Assembly: GCA_047601145.1 (NCBI GenBank)
Contig: JASGJW010000001.1
Location: forward strand, 1,302,001 to 1,366,000
Direction of reading: 5' to 3'
Source of the DNA: UBA7672 sp047601145
GTDB lineage: Bacteria; Pseudomonadota; Alphaproteobacteria; Caulobacterales; Hyphomonadaceae
DNA: 64,000 bases
Shown here: positions 9,082 through 16,571 of the stretch, in pieces
Layout of the letters: each line of letters starts with the position of its first letter
Position numbering within the stretch: the first letter of the stretch is position 1
Position numbers and translations under genes: made by a program
The notes under the pieces: model-generated
Told to the model about the DNA's origin: nothing
Seen by the model: the letters and a program-made list of their open reading frames with translations, nothing else
Database searches by the model: none

Positions 9082-9155
9082 GAAGCGCTCCCATCTTCGT
9101 GTGCGGGGTGTGACTTCCCCGCAATTGACCCCGCCGTGCGGCGCAGGCAAGGGTG

Positions 9156-9172
9156 AGTTCAGAATCTGAACT
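9156..9172. promoter_or_regulatory. Candidate HxlR operator (17-bp palindrome)
   Basis: AGTTCAGAATCTGAACT is a perfect inverted repeat with 8-base arms around one central base. It lies in the 114-base divergent gap, 24 bases before the receptor start and 75 bases before the regulator start. A dimeric winged-helix protein would fit the site. The binding partner is inferred from position. Confidence 0.6.
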
Positions 9173-9195
9173 TACACAGGTCGGGGAGGACCTCA

Positions 9196-11364
9196 ATGGA
9201 CAGCGTCAAGCGGACGCGCCCGCTGAAACGGGCCGTGGGATTTGCTGCGCTTGCCGCGAGCCTTGCTCCCGCAGCTCTCGCCCAGCAAGCGCCGCCCGCA
9301 CCAGAACAGGCCAAGCCTGCGGCTGAAGGCGTCCAGACGTTCGAGGCCGCATTCTTCACGCAGTACAATCCGGTGACGGCGGCCGACATCGTGAACCGCG
9401 TGCCGGGCTTCGACATCGACGATGGCGAAGTGCTGCGCGGTTTCGGCGCGACGGCCGGGAACGTGCTGGTCAATGGCGAGCGGCCATCCTCGAAAGTGCT
9501 GATCTCCGAGCAGTTGAAACGCATCCCGGCGGATTCGGTCATCAGGGTCGAGCTGATCTCGGGATCGTCCTCGAGTTCCGATGTGCGCGGCCAGACGCAG
9601 CTCGTGAACGTGGTGATCAAGCAGGCAAAGCAGGGTGGATCGCCGACGACCTGGGTGCTGGATGTTCGTGACATCCAGTATTCCGAGCGTGTCGGCTGGG
9701 GCGTGCAGCTCACCAAGACGTTTGCCCTGGGCGAGGATGCCGAGCTGACGCTCGACCTCCAGGCGCCGAACCTGCGCGGGCGGACGGAAAGTTTCGAGGC
9801 GGTGCGCAATTCGTCCGGAGCCCTGACGCTCTATCGCGAACAATTGGGCCAGCCGAACAACATCGGCGCGCAGGTCGCAGGCGCGCTCAAATGGCGTCCG
9901 ACAGCGCGGGACACGGTCGGTTTCAACGCCCAGATCGCGCCGACCTGGAACACCACCAATATCGGCTCGATCAATTACACGCCCGCCGGTAATTTCGCGC
10001 AGGGCACGTTCGGGGTCAGCGACTACAGCAACAACTACACAGCCGAGGTTGGCGGCGACTGGGAGCATCGTTTCACGCCGGAATTCTCGACCAAGCTGAT
10101 CGGCCTCGCGACTTTTTCGGGCGTGGATCAGGATGACGTATTCCGGATCTTCACGCCCGCAGGTCTCATCAACACGCAGACGATCGGCCGCACGACGGAG
10201 GCCGGAGAGCGCGTCGCGCGCGGTTTCCTGACATGGCGTCCGAATGCGGCGCACACGATCGACTTCGGCACGGAAGCTGCGTTCAACTTCCGCGACACGA
10301 CGCTCGACATCTTCAACAATAATGGGTCGGGACCGGTGGCTCAGCCGCTGCCTGTGTCTGATACGCGGGTCGAGGAGACGCGGGTCGAGCCCTTCATCAC
10401 CGATGTCTGGAAAATCTCGCCGCAGCTGACGCTGGAATCGGGCTTCATCTACGAGGCTTCGACCATCAAGCAGTCGGGCGACGAGGTGAAGGAGCGGGAG
10501 TTCTCCTACCCAAAGCCACGCGCCATCCTCACATGGCAGGCTGGCGAGACAGACCAGTTGCGCGGCAGTATCACACGCGACGTGGCCCAGCTCGATTTCG
10601 CGGAATTCGCATCCTCCATCAACGTGGTCGACGCTTCGAGCCTGATCGGCAACCCCAATCTCGAGCCCGAAAAGACGTGGAAGGCGCGTGTCGAGTGGGA
10701 GCATCGCTTCGGCAAGCGCGGAGCTTTGACACTGGCTCTATTCCGCGACGAGGTCGAGGATGTGCAGGACTTCGTCCCGCGCACTGTGTGTTCCACGGCG
10801 GGGGTGGATGTAATCCTGTGCGCGCCGGCGAACCTGCGGACATATGATGCGCCTGGGAATATCGGCGATGGCCAGCGCACGGGGCTCGAGGTGCGGGGCA
10901 CGATACCGCTGGCGCCGTTCATTCCGAACGCCGAGATGCGCTTCTCCGGCATGTGGCAGGAGACCGACGTCACCGATCCGCAGACCGGCGATCAGCGGCG
11001 TTTCTCCAACGAGCGCGACTGGACCTACAATGTCTCCTACCGTCAGGAACTGCCTGAGCTGAAGGCGGCGTGGGGCATGAGTGCGCTCGGCCTTTCGGAT
11101 CGCCTGGAGTTCAAGCTGCTGGAAGACATTTCCTACGACCGGCCCGGCAGCCGCCTCGACATCTATGCGGAGACCACGCAGATCGCCGGGGTCACCATCC
11201 GCGTGTCTGCCGCGAACATCTTCCATCCGGAGGAAACACGCGTTCGCACCTTCTACGCGGGCACGCGCGCGTCCGACGTTCTCCTGCGAACCGAAGAGCG
11301 CAAGCAGAAGGGCGGGCCGGACGGCACGCAGGTCTTCTCCATACGCTTCTCAGGGACGTTCTAG
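9196..11364 (+). CDS. TonB-dependent receptor-like outer-membrane protein
   Basis: A 722-residue outer-membrane protein with a signal peptide (AVGFAALAASLAPAALAQQ), a short plug (PVTAADIVNRVPGFDIDDGE, then NVLVNGERPSSK and RIPADSVIRVELISG) and a long beta-barrel ending in FSIRFSGTF with the terminal Phe. The NVLVNGERPSSK / RIPADSVIRVELI type of plug belongs to a TonB-receptor subgroup of Proteobacteria whose ligands are mostly unknown. GGGGAGG precedes the ATG at 9196. It is divergent from an HxlR regulator with a palindrome between them, so its expression is likely repressed until a signal is sensed. No ligand can be named from the neighbours. Confidence 0.88.
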   Translation: MDSVKRTRPLKRAVGFAALAASLAPAALAQQAPPAPEQAKPAAEGVQTFEAAFFTQYNPVTAADIVNRVPGFDIDDGEVLRGFGATAGNVLVNGERPSSKVLISEQLKRIPADSVIRVELISGSSSSSDVRGQTQLVNVVIKQAKQGGSPTTWVLDVRDIQYSERVGWGVQLTKTFALGEDAELTLDLQAPNLRGRTESFEAVRNSSGALTLYREQLGQPNNIGAQVAGALKWRPTARDTVGFNAQIAPTWNTTNIGSINYTPAGNFAQGTFGVSDYSNNYTAEVGGDWEHRFTPEFSTKLIGLATFSGVDQDDVFRIFTPAGLINTQTIGRTTEAGERVARGFLTWRPNAAHTIDFGTEAAFNFRDTTLDIFNNNGSGPVAQPLPVSDTRVEETRVEPFITDVWKISPQLTLESGFIYEASTIKQSGDEVKEREFSYPKPRAILTWQAGETDQLRGSITRDVAQLDFAEFASSINVVDASSLIGNPNLEPEKTWKARVEWEHRFGKRGALTLALFRDEVEDVQDFVPRTVCSTAGVDVILCAPANLRTYDAPGNIGDGQRTGLEVRGTIPLAPFIPNAEMRFSGMWQETDVTDPQTGDQRRFSNERDWTYNVSYRQELPELKAAWGMSALGLSDRLEFKLLEDISYDRPGSRLDIYAETTQIAGVTIRVSAANIFHPEETRVRTFYAGTRASDVLLRTEERKQKGGPDGTQVFSIRFSGTF

Positions 11365-11416
11365 GCGCCGCGAGCGACAAGGCGCGAATCCGACGTGACT
11401 GCGGGGAACCCCCGGC

Positions 11417-11436
11417 TCTATCGCATCTGCGATAGA
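11417..11436. promoter_or_regulatory. 20-bp inverted repeat before a hypothetical gene
   Basis: TCTATCGCATCTGCGATAGA has perfect 9-base arms and a 2-base centre, too tight for a stable hairpin loop and so more like a protein-binding site. It lies 37 bases before the GTG at 11473 and 53 bases after the receptor stop. I do not recognise the regulator. Confidence 0.5.
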
Positions 11437-11472
11437 ATTAGCGTCGCCCTGATTCGACTGGGAGGCCATCAC

Positions 11473-11856
11473 GTGCCGCATATCAGAACCACAGACAGAT
11501 CCGGCGCCAGCGGCGATGATCCGCGAAGACCGGTTTCCGCTCTTGAGCTTGTGCGTATCGATCCGGATGGGCGGAACGCGTTGAATTTCACGTTCAGGAG
11601 CGAGGCAGGCGAGCGGAGCTGGCGGCTGGACCAGACATCGCTGGTCGAACTGCTGGCCCTCACGCTGGGCGGCCAGATACGGCGAAGACGGCAGGTTGTT
11701 CTGCCTGAGGCGGAGATCACGCTGGAGCCGCCGGGAGAGGGCGAAAACGGCCCGTCGGTGTGCATGGCCACAGGGCTCATCGAGGTCCGCACGCCACTGG
11801 ATCGGGGGCGGCTCAAGGCGCTGAAGGCCGATATCGAGCGGTCGCTGAAGGGCTGA
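11473..11856 (+). CDS. Hypothetical protein, 127 residues
   Basis: I do not recognise this protein. It is small, soluble and mixed in charge, without a signal peptide or membrane segment. A central stretch (NALNFTFRSEAGERSWRLDQ, then SLVELLALTLGGQI) looks like alternating strands and one helix, and the C terminus (RGRLKALKADIERSLKG) is a charged helix. The GTG at 11473 is chosen because GGGAGG stands 7 bases before it; the frame also runs upstream to 11395 without a ribosome site and across the inverted repeat. It stands alone between a receptor and the YCII-sigma pair, behind that inverted repeat, so it may be separately controlled. Confidence 0.6.
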   Translation: MPHIRTTDRSGASGDDPRRPVSALELVRIDPDGRNALNFTFRSEAGERSWRLDQTSLVELLALTLGGQIRRRRQVVLPEAEITLEPPGEGENGPSVCMATGLIEVRTPLDRGRLKALKADIERSLKG

Positions 11857-11926
11857 GCGAGTTTTTTGCAGACCGGTGTCGGGCCGGGCTATCGTGGGCC
11901 GTCCTTTGGCCGACGAGGTGCGCCCC

Positions 11927-12325
11927 ATGATGTATGCCGTGCTCTGCTACAACAACGAGGAAATGATCTGTGGCTGGTCCAAGGAGCAGGACGACGCCGT
12001 GATGGCCGCCCTGACCAAGGCCCACGACAAGTGGGAAAAAGCCGGCAAGCTCAAGCCTGCGATCCGCCTCCTGCCGACCTCGGCGGCCACCACCCTGCAC
12101 AAGCAGAAGGACATGGTGATCGACGGTCCCTATGCCGAAACCAAGGAAGCCTTGCTGGGGCTCTACATCATCGATGTCGAGAACCTGGAGGAGGGGCTCG
12201 CTTTCGCGCGTGACTTGGCCCAGGCCAATCCGGGTGGCGCCTACGAGCTGCGGCCGATCCAGCTCTACATCCCCGGCGCGCCGATCGACGGCGTCTATGC
12301 GACCGAGCGGACTTACGCACAGTGA
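11927..12325 (+). CDS. YCII/DGPF-type protein, partner of ECF sigma factor
   Basis: A 132-residue YCII-related (ferredoxin-like fold) protein. MMYAVLCYNNEEMICGWSKE at the start and VIDGPYAETKEALLGLYIID in the middle match the DGPF/YCII group, with DGPY in place of DGPF. Proteins of this group are encoded next to ECF42-type sigma factors in many bacteria; their molecular role is not settled. Here the TGA overlaps the GTG of the sigma gene (GTGA, 12322-12325), so the two are translationally coupled. GAGGTG precedes the ATG at 11927. The family call is firm; function is unknown. Confidence 0.85.
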   Translation: MMYAVLCYNNEEMICGWSKEQDDAVMAALTKAHDKWEKAGKLKPAIRLLPTSAATTLHKQKDMVIDGPYAETKEALLGLYIIDVENLEEGLAFARDLAQANPGGAYELRPIQLYIPGAPIDGVYATERTYAQ

Positions 12326-13575
12326 CAGACCAGGCCTGGATCGAGACTGCGCTGACGACCTCACGGCCGCAGGCCGTAGCGGCGTTGCTGCGCTATTTCC
12401 GCGACCTCGACCAGGCCGAGGAAGCCTATCAGGAGGCGTGCCTGCGGGCGCTGCGCAACTGGACAGTGAACGGGCCGCCGCGTGATCCGACGGCGTGGCT
12501 GATCATGGTGGGGCGAAATGCGGCGCTCGATCAGGTGCGCAAGCGATCCAAGCAGGCGCCGATGCCGGATGAGGCGCAGGTCTCCGATCTCGAAGACGTC
12601 GAGACGCCGATGGCGGAGAGGCTGGATGACAGCCAGTATCGCGACGACGTGCTGCGCCTGATGTTCATCTGCTGTCATCCGGACCTGCCGGCGACGCAGC
12701 AGATACCGCTGGCGCTGCGCATCGTGTCGGGGCTGGGCGTGAAGCAGATCGCGCGCGCCTTCCTCGTCGGCGAGGCGGCAATGGAGCAGCGCATCACGCG
12801 GGCGAAGGCGAAGGTCGCGGAGGCCGGCGTGCCGTTCGAGACGCCGGGGCCGGTCGAGCGCGCCGAGCGGCTCGCGGCGGTGATGCAGATGATCTACCTC
12901 GTTTTCAACGAGGGATATTCGGCGGGACCAAGGGATGAGGCGCGCGCCGATCTGGCCGATGAAGCGATCCGGCTGGGGCGGCTGCTGCTGCGCATGTTCC
13001 AGGCGGAGCCTGAGGTGATGGGGTTGCTGGCGCTGATGCTCCTGCAGCATTCACGGGAGCCGGCGCGGTTCGACGCCAATGGTGAAGCGGTGCTGATGGA
13101 GGATCAGGACCGGTCGCTGTGGCGGGGGAAGCTGATCCAGGAAGGCCTCGCGCTGATCGACAAGGCGATGCGGCACCGGAAGACAGGCATCTATCTGGTG
13201 CAGGCGGCGATCGCGGCGTTGCATGCGCGGGCGCTGAAGTTCGGCGACACGGACTGGGCCGGGATCGATGCGCTGTATGCGACGCTCGAGAGATTGCAGC
13301 CGTCGCCGGTGGTGACGCTGAACCGGGCGGTGGCGGTCTCCAAGACGCAGGGCCCGCAGGCCGCGCTCGACATGATCGAGCCGCTGGGTGAACGGTTGTC
13401 GGGGTATTTCCATTTTCATGGGGCGAAGGGCGGGTTGCTGCTGATGCTCGGGCGGCGGAAGGAAGCGCGGGAATGTTTCGACCGCGCGATTTCGCTCGCC
13501 AATACGGCTGCCGAAGCGGCCCATATCCGCATGCATATCGACCGTCTCATCGCGGAAAGCGAGAAGCGGGCCTAG
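12322..13575 (+). CDS. ECF42-like RNA polymerase sigma factor with TPR-like C terminus
   Basis: A 417-residue sigma factor, about twice the length of a plain ECF sigma. Region 2 lies at about residues 5-80 (AVAALLRYFRDLDQAEEAYQ, PTAWLIMVGRNAALDQVRKR) and region 4 at about 105-160 (IPLALRIVSGLGVKQIARAF, MEQRITRAKAK). The C-terminal 240 residues hold the DUF6596-type core (VFNEGYSAG) and TPR-like helices (ALIDKAMRH, LNRAVAVSKTQGPQAALD, GRRKEARECFDRAISLA). This layout and the overlapping YCII gene define the ECF42 group, in which the C-terminal extension stands in for an anti-sigma factor. The VOC and AHSA1 genes that follow are plausible targets, by position only. Confidence 0.9.
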   Translation: MTDQAWIETALTTSRPQAVAALLRYFRDLDQAEEAYQEACLRALRNWTVNGPPRDPTAWLIMVGRNAALDQVRKRSKQAPMPDEAQVSDLEDVETPMAERLDDSQYRDDVLRLMFICCHPDLPATQQIPLALRIVSGLGVKQIARAFLVGEAAMEQRITRAKAKVAEAGVPFETPGPVERAERLAAVMQMIYLVFNEGYSAGPRDEARADLADEAIRLGRLLLRMFQAEPEVMGLLALMLLQHSREPARFDANGEAVLMEDQDRSLWRGKLIQEGLALIDKAMRHRKTGIYLVQAAIAALHARALKFGDTDWAGIDALYATLERLQPSPVVTLNRAVAVSKTQGPQAALDMIEPLGERLSGYFHFHGAKGGLLLMLGRRKEARECFDRAISLANTAAEAAHIRMHIDRLIAESEKRA

Positions 13576-13698
13576 TTCTGCTCGCAGGCGCAACAAGGCC
13601 GCATCGCAAATCTTTTCCAGCTTTGTCGGAACGTCGTCGCTTCGTGCGTCCTGGGGACGTAACAAGGGCGGGACGCCCGCAAGGACAAGGGAAACACC

Positions 13699-14106
13699 AT
13701 GGCGACGAGCATCTTTATCAACCTGCCTGTGAAAGACCTCGGCAAGTCCAAGGCCTTCTTCGAGGCGCTGGGCTGGACGATCAACAAGCAGTTCACGGAC
13801 GAGACGGCGGCGAGCGTCGTCATCTCGGACACGATCTACGCGATGTTGCTGACGCACGAGAAATACCGTCAGTTCACGGACAAGCAGATCATCGATGCGA
13901 CAAGGACGTCCGAAGTGCTGATCTGCCTGTCGCAGGATTCCAAGGACGCGGTGCACAAGCTGGTCGATGCTGCTGTGAAGGCTGGCGGAAAGGAGTCGCG
14001 GCCGATGCAGGATTACGGCTTCATGATCAGCCGCTCGTTCGACGATCTCGATGGCCACACCTGGGAAGTCGTCTTCATGGATCCCGCCCACGTCCAGCCG
14101 CAGTAA
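13699..14106 (+). CDS. VOC-fold protein (glyoxalase/bleomycin-resistance type)
   Basis: A 135-residue single-subunit VOC protein with two beta-alpha-beta-beta-beta modules: IFINLPVKDLGKSKAFFEAL at the start and SFDDLDGHTWEVVFMDP at the end. The second half keeps the DGHTWEV element that usually holds a metal ligand Glu, but the first metal His of true glyoxalases is not evident (the first strand reads FINLP), so enzyme activity is unsure. Proteins of this kind occur next to ECF42 sigma factors along with AHSA1 proteins, as here. AAGGACAAGGGAAACACC precedes the ATG. Cytoplasmic, with no signal. Confidence 0.85.
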   Translation: MATSIFINLPVKDLGKSKAFFEALGWTINKQFTDETAASVVISDTIYAMLLTHEKYRQFTDKQIIDATRTSEVLICLSQDSKDAVHKLVDAAVKAGGKESRPMQDYGFMISRSFDDLDGHTWEVVFMDPAHVQPQ

Positions 14107-14144
14107 GTTCATCCCCGAAACGCCAACACAAAAAGAGAAATGCC

Positions 14145-14606
14145 ATGGCAAGCCATGATCTCAAGATCGAACTCATTCTCGATGCGCCCAGGGAGAAGCT
14201 GTATCGCGGCTGGACCGAGCCGGAGCTGATGAAGCAGTGGTTCGCACCGAAGCCGTGGACGACGCCGAAGGTCGTGACCGATGTGCGCCCGGGCGGCGCT
14301 TCGACGATCACGATGGCCTCGCCTGAGGGACAGGAGATGCCGAACCCCGGCCAGTGGCTGGAGGTGATTCCGAACAGGAAGCTGGTGTTCACCGATGCCT
14401 TCACCGGCAACTGGGTTCCCAAGGACGGCGTGCCGTTCTTCGTGGCCGAAATCAATTTCGAGGACGCGGGTCCGGGCAAGACAAAATACACGGCGATCGC
14501 GCGCCACTGGACCGCCGAGACCAAGGCGCAGCACGAACAGATGGGTTTCGTGCCCGGCTGGACGCAATGCGCCCGGCAACTCGAGGAACTGGCGAAGACG
14601 CTCTAG
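14145..14606 (+). CDS. SRPBCC (AHSA1-like) domain protein
   Basis: A 153-residue START-fold protein of the AHSA1 group. The family signature is clear: LILDAPREKLYRGWTEPELM, then KQWFAPKPWTTPKVVTDVRP, then GQWLEVIPNRKLVFTDAF and the C-terminal helix GWTQCARQLEELAKTL. The fold makes a hydrophobic pocket; the ligand is unknown. It starts 38 bases after the VOC gene, probably in the same transcript as the YCII-sigma pair. The frame is open far upstream, but that part overlaps the VOC gene and resembles nothing; the ATG at 14145 gives the standard length. It converges on nadD with 10 bases between the stops. Confidence 0.88.
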   Translation: MASHDLKIELILDAPREKLYRGWTEPELMKQWFAPKPWTTPKVVTDVRPGGASTITMASPEGQEMPNPGQWLEVIPNRKLVFTDAFTGNWVPKDGVPFFVAEINFEDAGPGKTKYTAIARHWTAETKAQHEQMGFVPGWTQCARQLEELAKTL

Positions 14607-14616
14607 GCGCCAGGTC

Positions 14617-15246
14617 TCACACAGGCGGCAGCGCGTTGACCATCATCTGTGCGCGCAGCTCGGTGGACGAGGTCGGGTCGAGCGGCGCGGCGATATAGAC
14701 CCAGACCGGCGGCTTGTGGCGCGCGAGCGTGCGGGCCGCCGACTGGGGCAGGCGGCGCCCCCGGAACTGGCTGGCGAAGCGGGAGAGGCCGGCCTTCGGG
14801 TTTGCGCCCGGGCGGGCGATCACGAGGATCGGCACGAGTTTCGCGATCGCCCGCCATTGGCGCCAGCGGTGGAAGTCGCGGAGGTTGTCGCCGCCCATGA
14901 TCCAGACGAAACGGGCGTGAGGCGCGAGACGCTTCAGGCGGCGCAAGACGTCGACCGTGTAGCGCAGGCCGATGCGGGTCTCGATGTCGGTCACGAAGGT
15001 GGTGCGATCGCTAAGGCGGCGTTGGGCGGCGGCGAGGCGGTCGATGAGAGCGGTCTGTGTCTTCTTGAGCGGGTTGCCCGGCGAGACGAGAACCCAGATG
15101 CGGTCGAGACCGGCAGCGCGGCGCGCGACATTGATCACATGGACATGGCCTGCGTGCGGCGGATCGAACGAGCCGCCCATGATGCCGATGGCAAGGTCGC
15201 CGGGAGACGAAGGCAGGCGCGGGCGTGCGGGCAGGCGATGACGCAT
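14617..15246 (-). CDS. nadD: Nicotinate-nucleotide adenylyltransferase NadD
   Basis: A 209-residue enzyme that transfers AMP from ATP to nicotinate mononucleotide, making deamido-NAD in NAD synthesis. The nucleotidyltransferase motif GIMGGSFDPPHAGHVHV lies near residues 20-36, and FVWIMGGDNLRDFHRW is the typical substrate-site stretch. The C-terminal DPTSSTELRAQM corresponds to the I-S-S-T-x-I-R element of the fold. The ATG at 15246 is chosen over a GTG 9 bases upstream. In most relatives rsfS follows directly; here an 8.9-kb accessory block on the other strand comes between. Confidence 0.94.
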   Translation of the reverse strand: MRHRLPARPRLPSSPGDLAIGIMGGSFDPPHAGHVHVINVARRAAGLDRIWVLVSPGNPLKKTQTALIDRLAAAQRRLSDRTTFVTDIETRIGLRYTVDVLRRLKRLAPHARFVWIMGGDNLRDFHRWRQWRAIAKLVPILVIARPGANPKAGLSRFASQFRGRRLPQSAARTLARHKPPVWVYIAAPLDPTSSTELRAQMMVNALPPV

Positions 15247-15279
15247 GCGCGGCACACTAGGGGCGCGGCCCGTGATCCG

Positions 15280-15912
15280 CTAGCTCGGGAGGGCCGCTTC
15301 CTTGGGCTTAGAGGCGTAGAAGTAGCGGCCCGAGCCCATGACATCGGAATGGCGATAGTCGAAACGGCGGTAGACGCGCGATTCAGGCTTGTCGCCGAGA
15401 ACGGCGGCGATGCCGGCGCGCGCGGCCTCGTCCGCGCCCGAGAGGGCGGCAGCAAGGCGGTCTCCTGCTTCGGCCGCGACGAGTTCGGCGTCTGACGGGC
15501 GGTATTCCTGCGGGTCGGCGCCGAGCTGGACGGCGCCCTGCTCATAGGCTCCGGGCAGTGCAGCGGCCTTGGCCTTCCACTCGATGAAGGCGCGGGCAAG
15601 GGCCGCGCCATCGCTGACTGGGGGGAGCGCGTTGATGTCGCCGGAGACGGTGGCGCGATAGTCGAGAACGGTGTCCGCTGTGTCCTTCGGCGTGTAGCCG
15701 GGGAAGGTCGCGGCTGCGTCCGGCGGCGCGCCGTTCTGCTCGGCCGAGATGGCGGCGAGCTCGTCAGCGGGAATGGCGGGCGGCGGCGTTTGCGGCGGTG
15801 CGGCGGGAACGGTTTCCTTGCCGACGCCGGCGGCGTTGGAGGCGAGCGCGGTTGGGCGCTCGCAGGCTGCGGCGAGGGCGGCGATGGCGGCGATGGCGAG
15901 CAGGCGCTTCAA
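15280..15912 (-). CDS. Putative lipoprotein of unknown function
   Basis: A 210-residue protein with a lipoprotein signal peptide: LLAIAAIAALAAAC ends in a lipobox with Cys at about 17. A Pro/Ala-rich linker (PAAPPQTPPPAIPADELAAI) follows, then a mostly helical region. I do not recognise a family for the mature part. The gene begins with TTG at 15912, overlapping the stop of the VWA gene (TTGA), and GGAGGG lies 6 bases before it. It is the last gene of a three-gene coupled set with a VWA-like lipoprotein and a polytopic protein, so the three probably act together at the inner or outer membrane. Confidence 0.7.
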   Translation of the reverse strand: MKRLLAIAAIAALAAACERPTALASNAAGVGKETVPAAPPQTPPPAIPADELAAISAEQNGAPPDAAATFPGYTPKDTADTVLDYRATVSGDINALPPVSDGAALARAFIEWKAKAAALPGAYEQGAVQLGADPQEYRPSDAELVAAEAGDRLAAALSGADEAARAGIAAVLGDKPESRVYRRFDYRHSDVMGSGRYFYASKPKEAALPS

Positions 15913-16571
15913 GTCGTTCCCTCCGTGACCAGCCTGGGCAGCTGGTCAGGCGATGACACAAGCGACCAGGTTCCGCCAGCGGCGACGACGGTCGCCTCCC
16001 ACTTTTTCAGCGTGTCGAAATATTTGTCCGGGTTGGCGGGATCCGACTTGATGACGTTGGCCGCGATGACATGGATGCCGGTGAGATCGAGCTTGGTCTT
16101 CGACGTGTCGCACGTCTTGCCGTAGTCCTCGAGCATGTCAGAGAACACGATGATGTAGCGTGCGTTCTCGCTGCGCTGCCTGAGTTCGAAGGCTGCCTGC
16201 ACGAGTGCGCCGCGTATGTCGGTGTATTTCGCAGACTTCACCTGGCCGGCATAGTTCTGCAGCTGGGTGAACAGCTCGCGCTTGGCCGTGGTGGCGAGGC
16301 TGGGCGTCTGGGGAAGCTGGCGCTGCATGAAGATCTCCTTCTCGGAGAAGGAGCAGGCGCTGATCTGGCTGGCGCCGACCCAGTCGCCGGGCTGAAGCTC
16401 GGCGATGGTGAGGTTGGCGTATTTCGTGGCGTCCGGGACGGCCTTCACATAGGTGCCTGAGACGTCGAACACCATGAAGACGGAACGGCTGGTCGATGTG
16501 ACAAGCCCGCAGGCGCCGAGGGTCGCGATCGCGACCGCACACGCCGCCCCCAACAGTGACCTGGCGATCAT
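15909..16571 (-). CDS. VWA-like lipoprotein
   Basis: A 220-residue exported protein. The lipobox TLGAC puts the lipidated Cys near residue 21. The mature part reads as a von Willebrand A-like domain: VFMVFDVSGTYVKA holds the first MIDAS strand with DVSGT in place of D-x-S-x-S, KYTDIRGALVQAAFELRQR supplies the Thr/helix region, and ARYIIVFSDMLEDYG is the third MIDAS strand with its Asp. The MIDAS is therefore only partly standard, and metal-dependent ligand binding is plausible but not sure. It overlaps both neighbours by four bases, which argues for fixed stoichiometry with the membrane protein encoded before it. Confidence 0.78.
   Translation of the reverse strand: MIARSLLGAACAVAIATLGACGLVTSTSRSVFMVFDVSGTYVKAVPDATKYANLTIAELQPGDWVGASQISACSFSEKEIFMQRQLPQTPSLATTAKRELFTQLQNYAGQVKSAKYTDIRGALVQAAFELRQRSENARYIIVFSDMLEDYGKTCDTSKTKLDLTGIHVIAANVIKSDPANPDKYFDTLKKWEATVVAAGGTWSLVSSPDQLPRLVTEGTT

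Noticed and set aside
9193..10704. A 503-codon open frame antisense to the second TonB receptor
   Set aside because: Arg/Asp-rich shadow translation in high-GC DNA; the plus-strand frame has signal peptide, plug and barrel end.
13051..14151. A 366-codon minus-strand frame spanning the sigma factor and VOC genes
   Set aside because: It crosses two clear genes on the other strand and is Arg/Asp/His-rich without family features.
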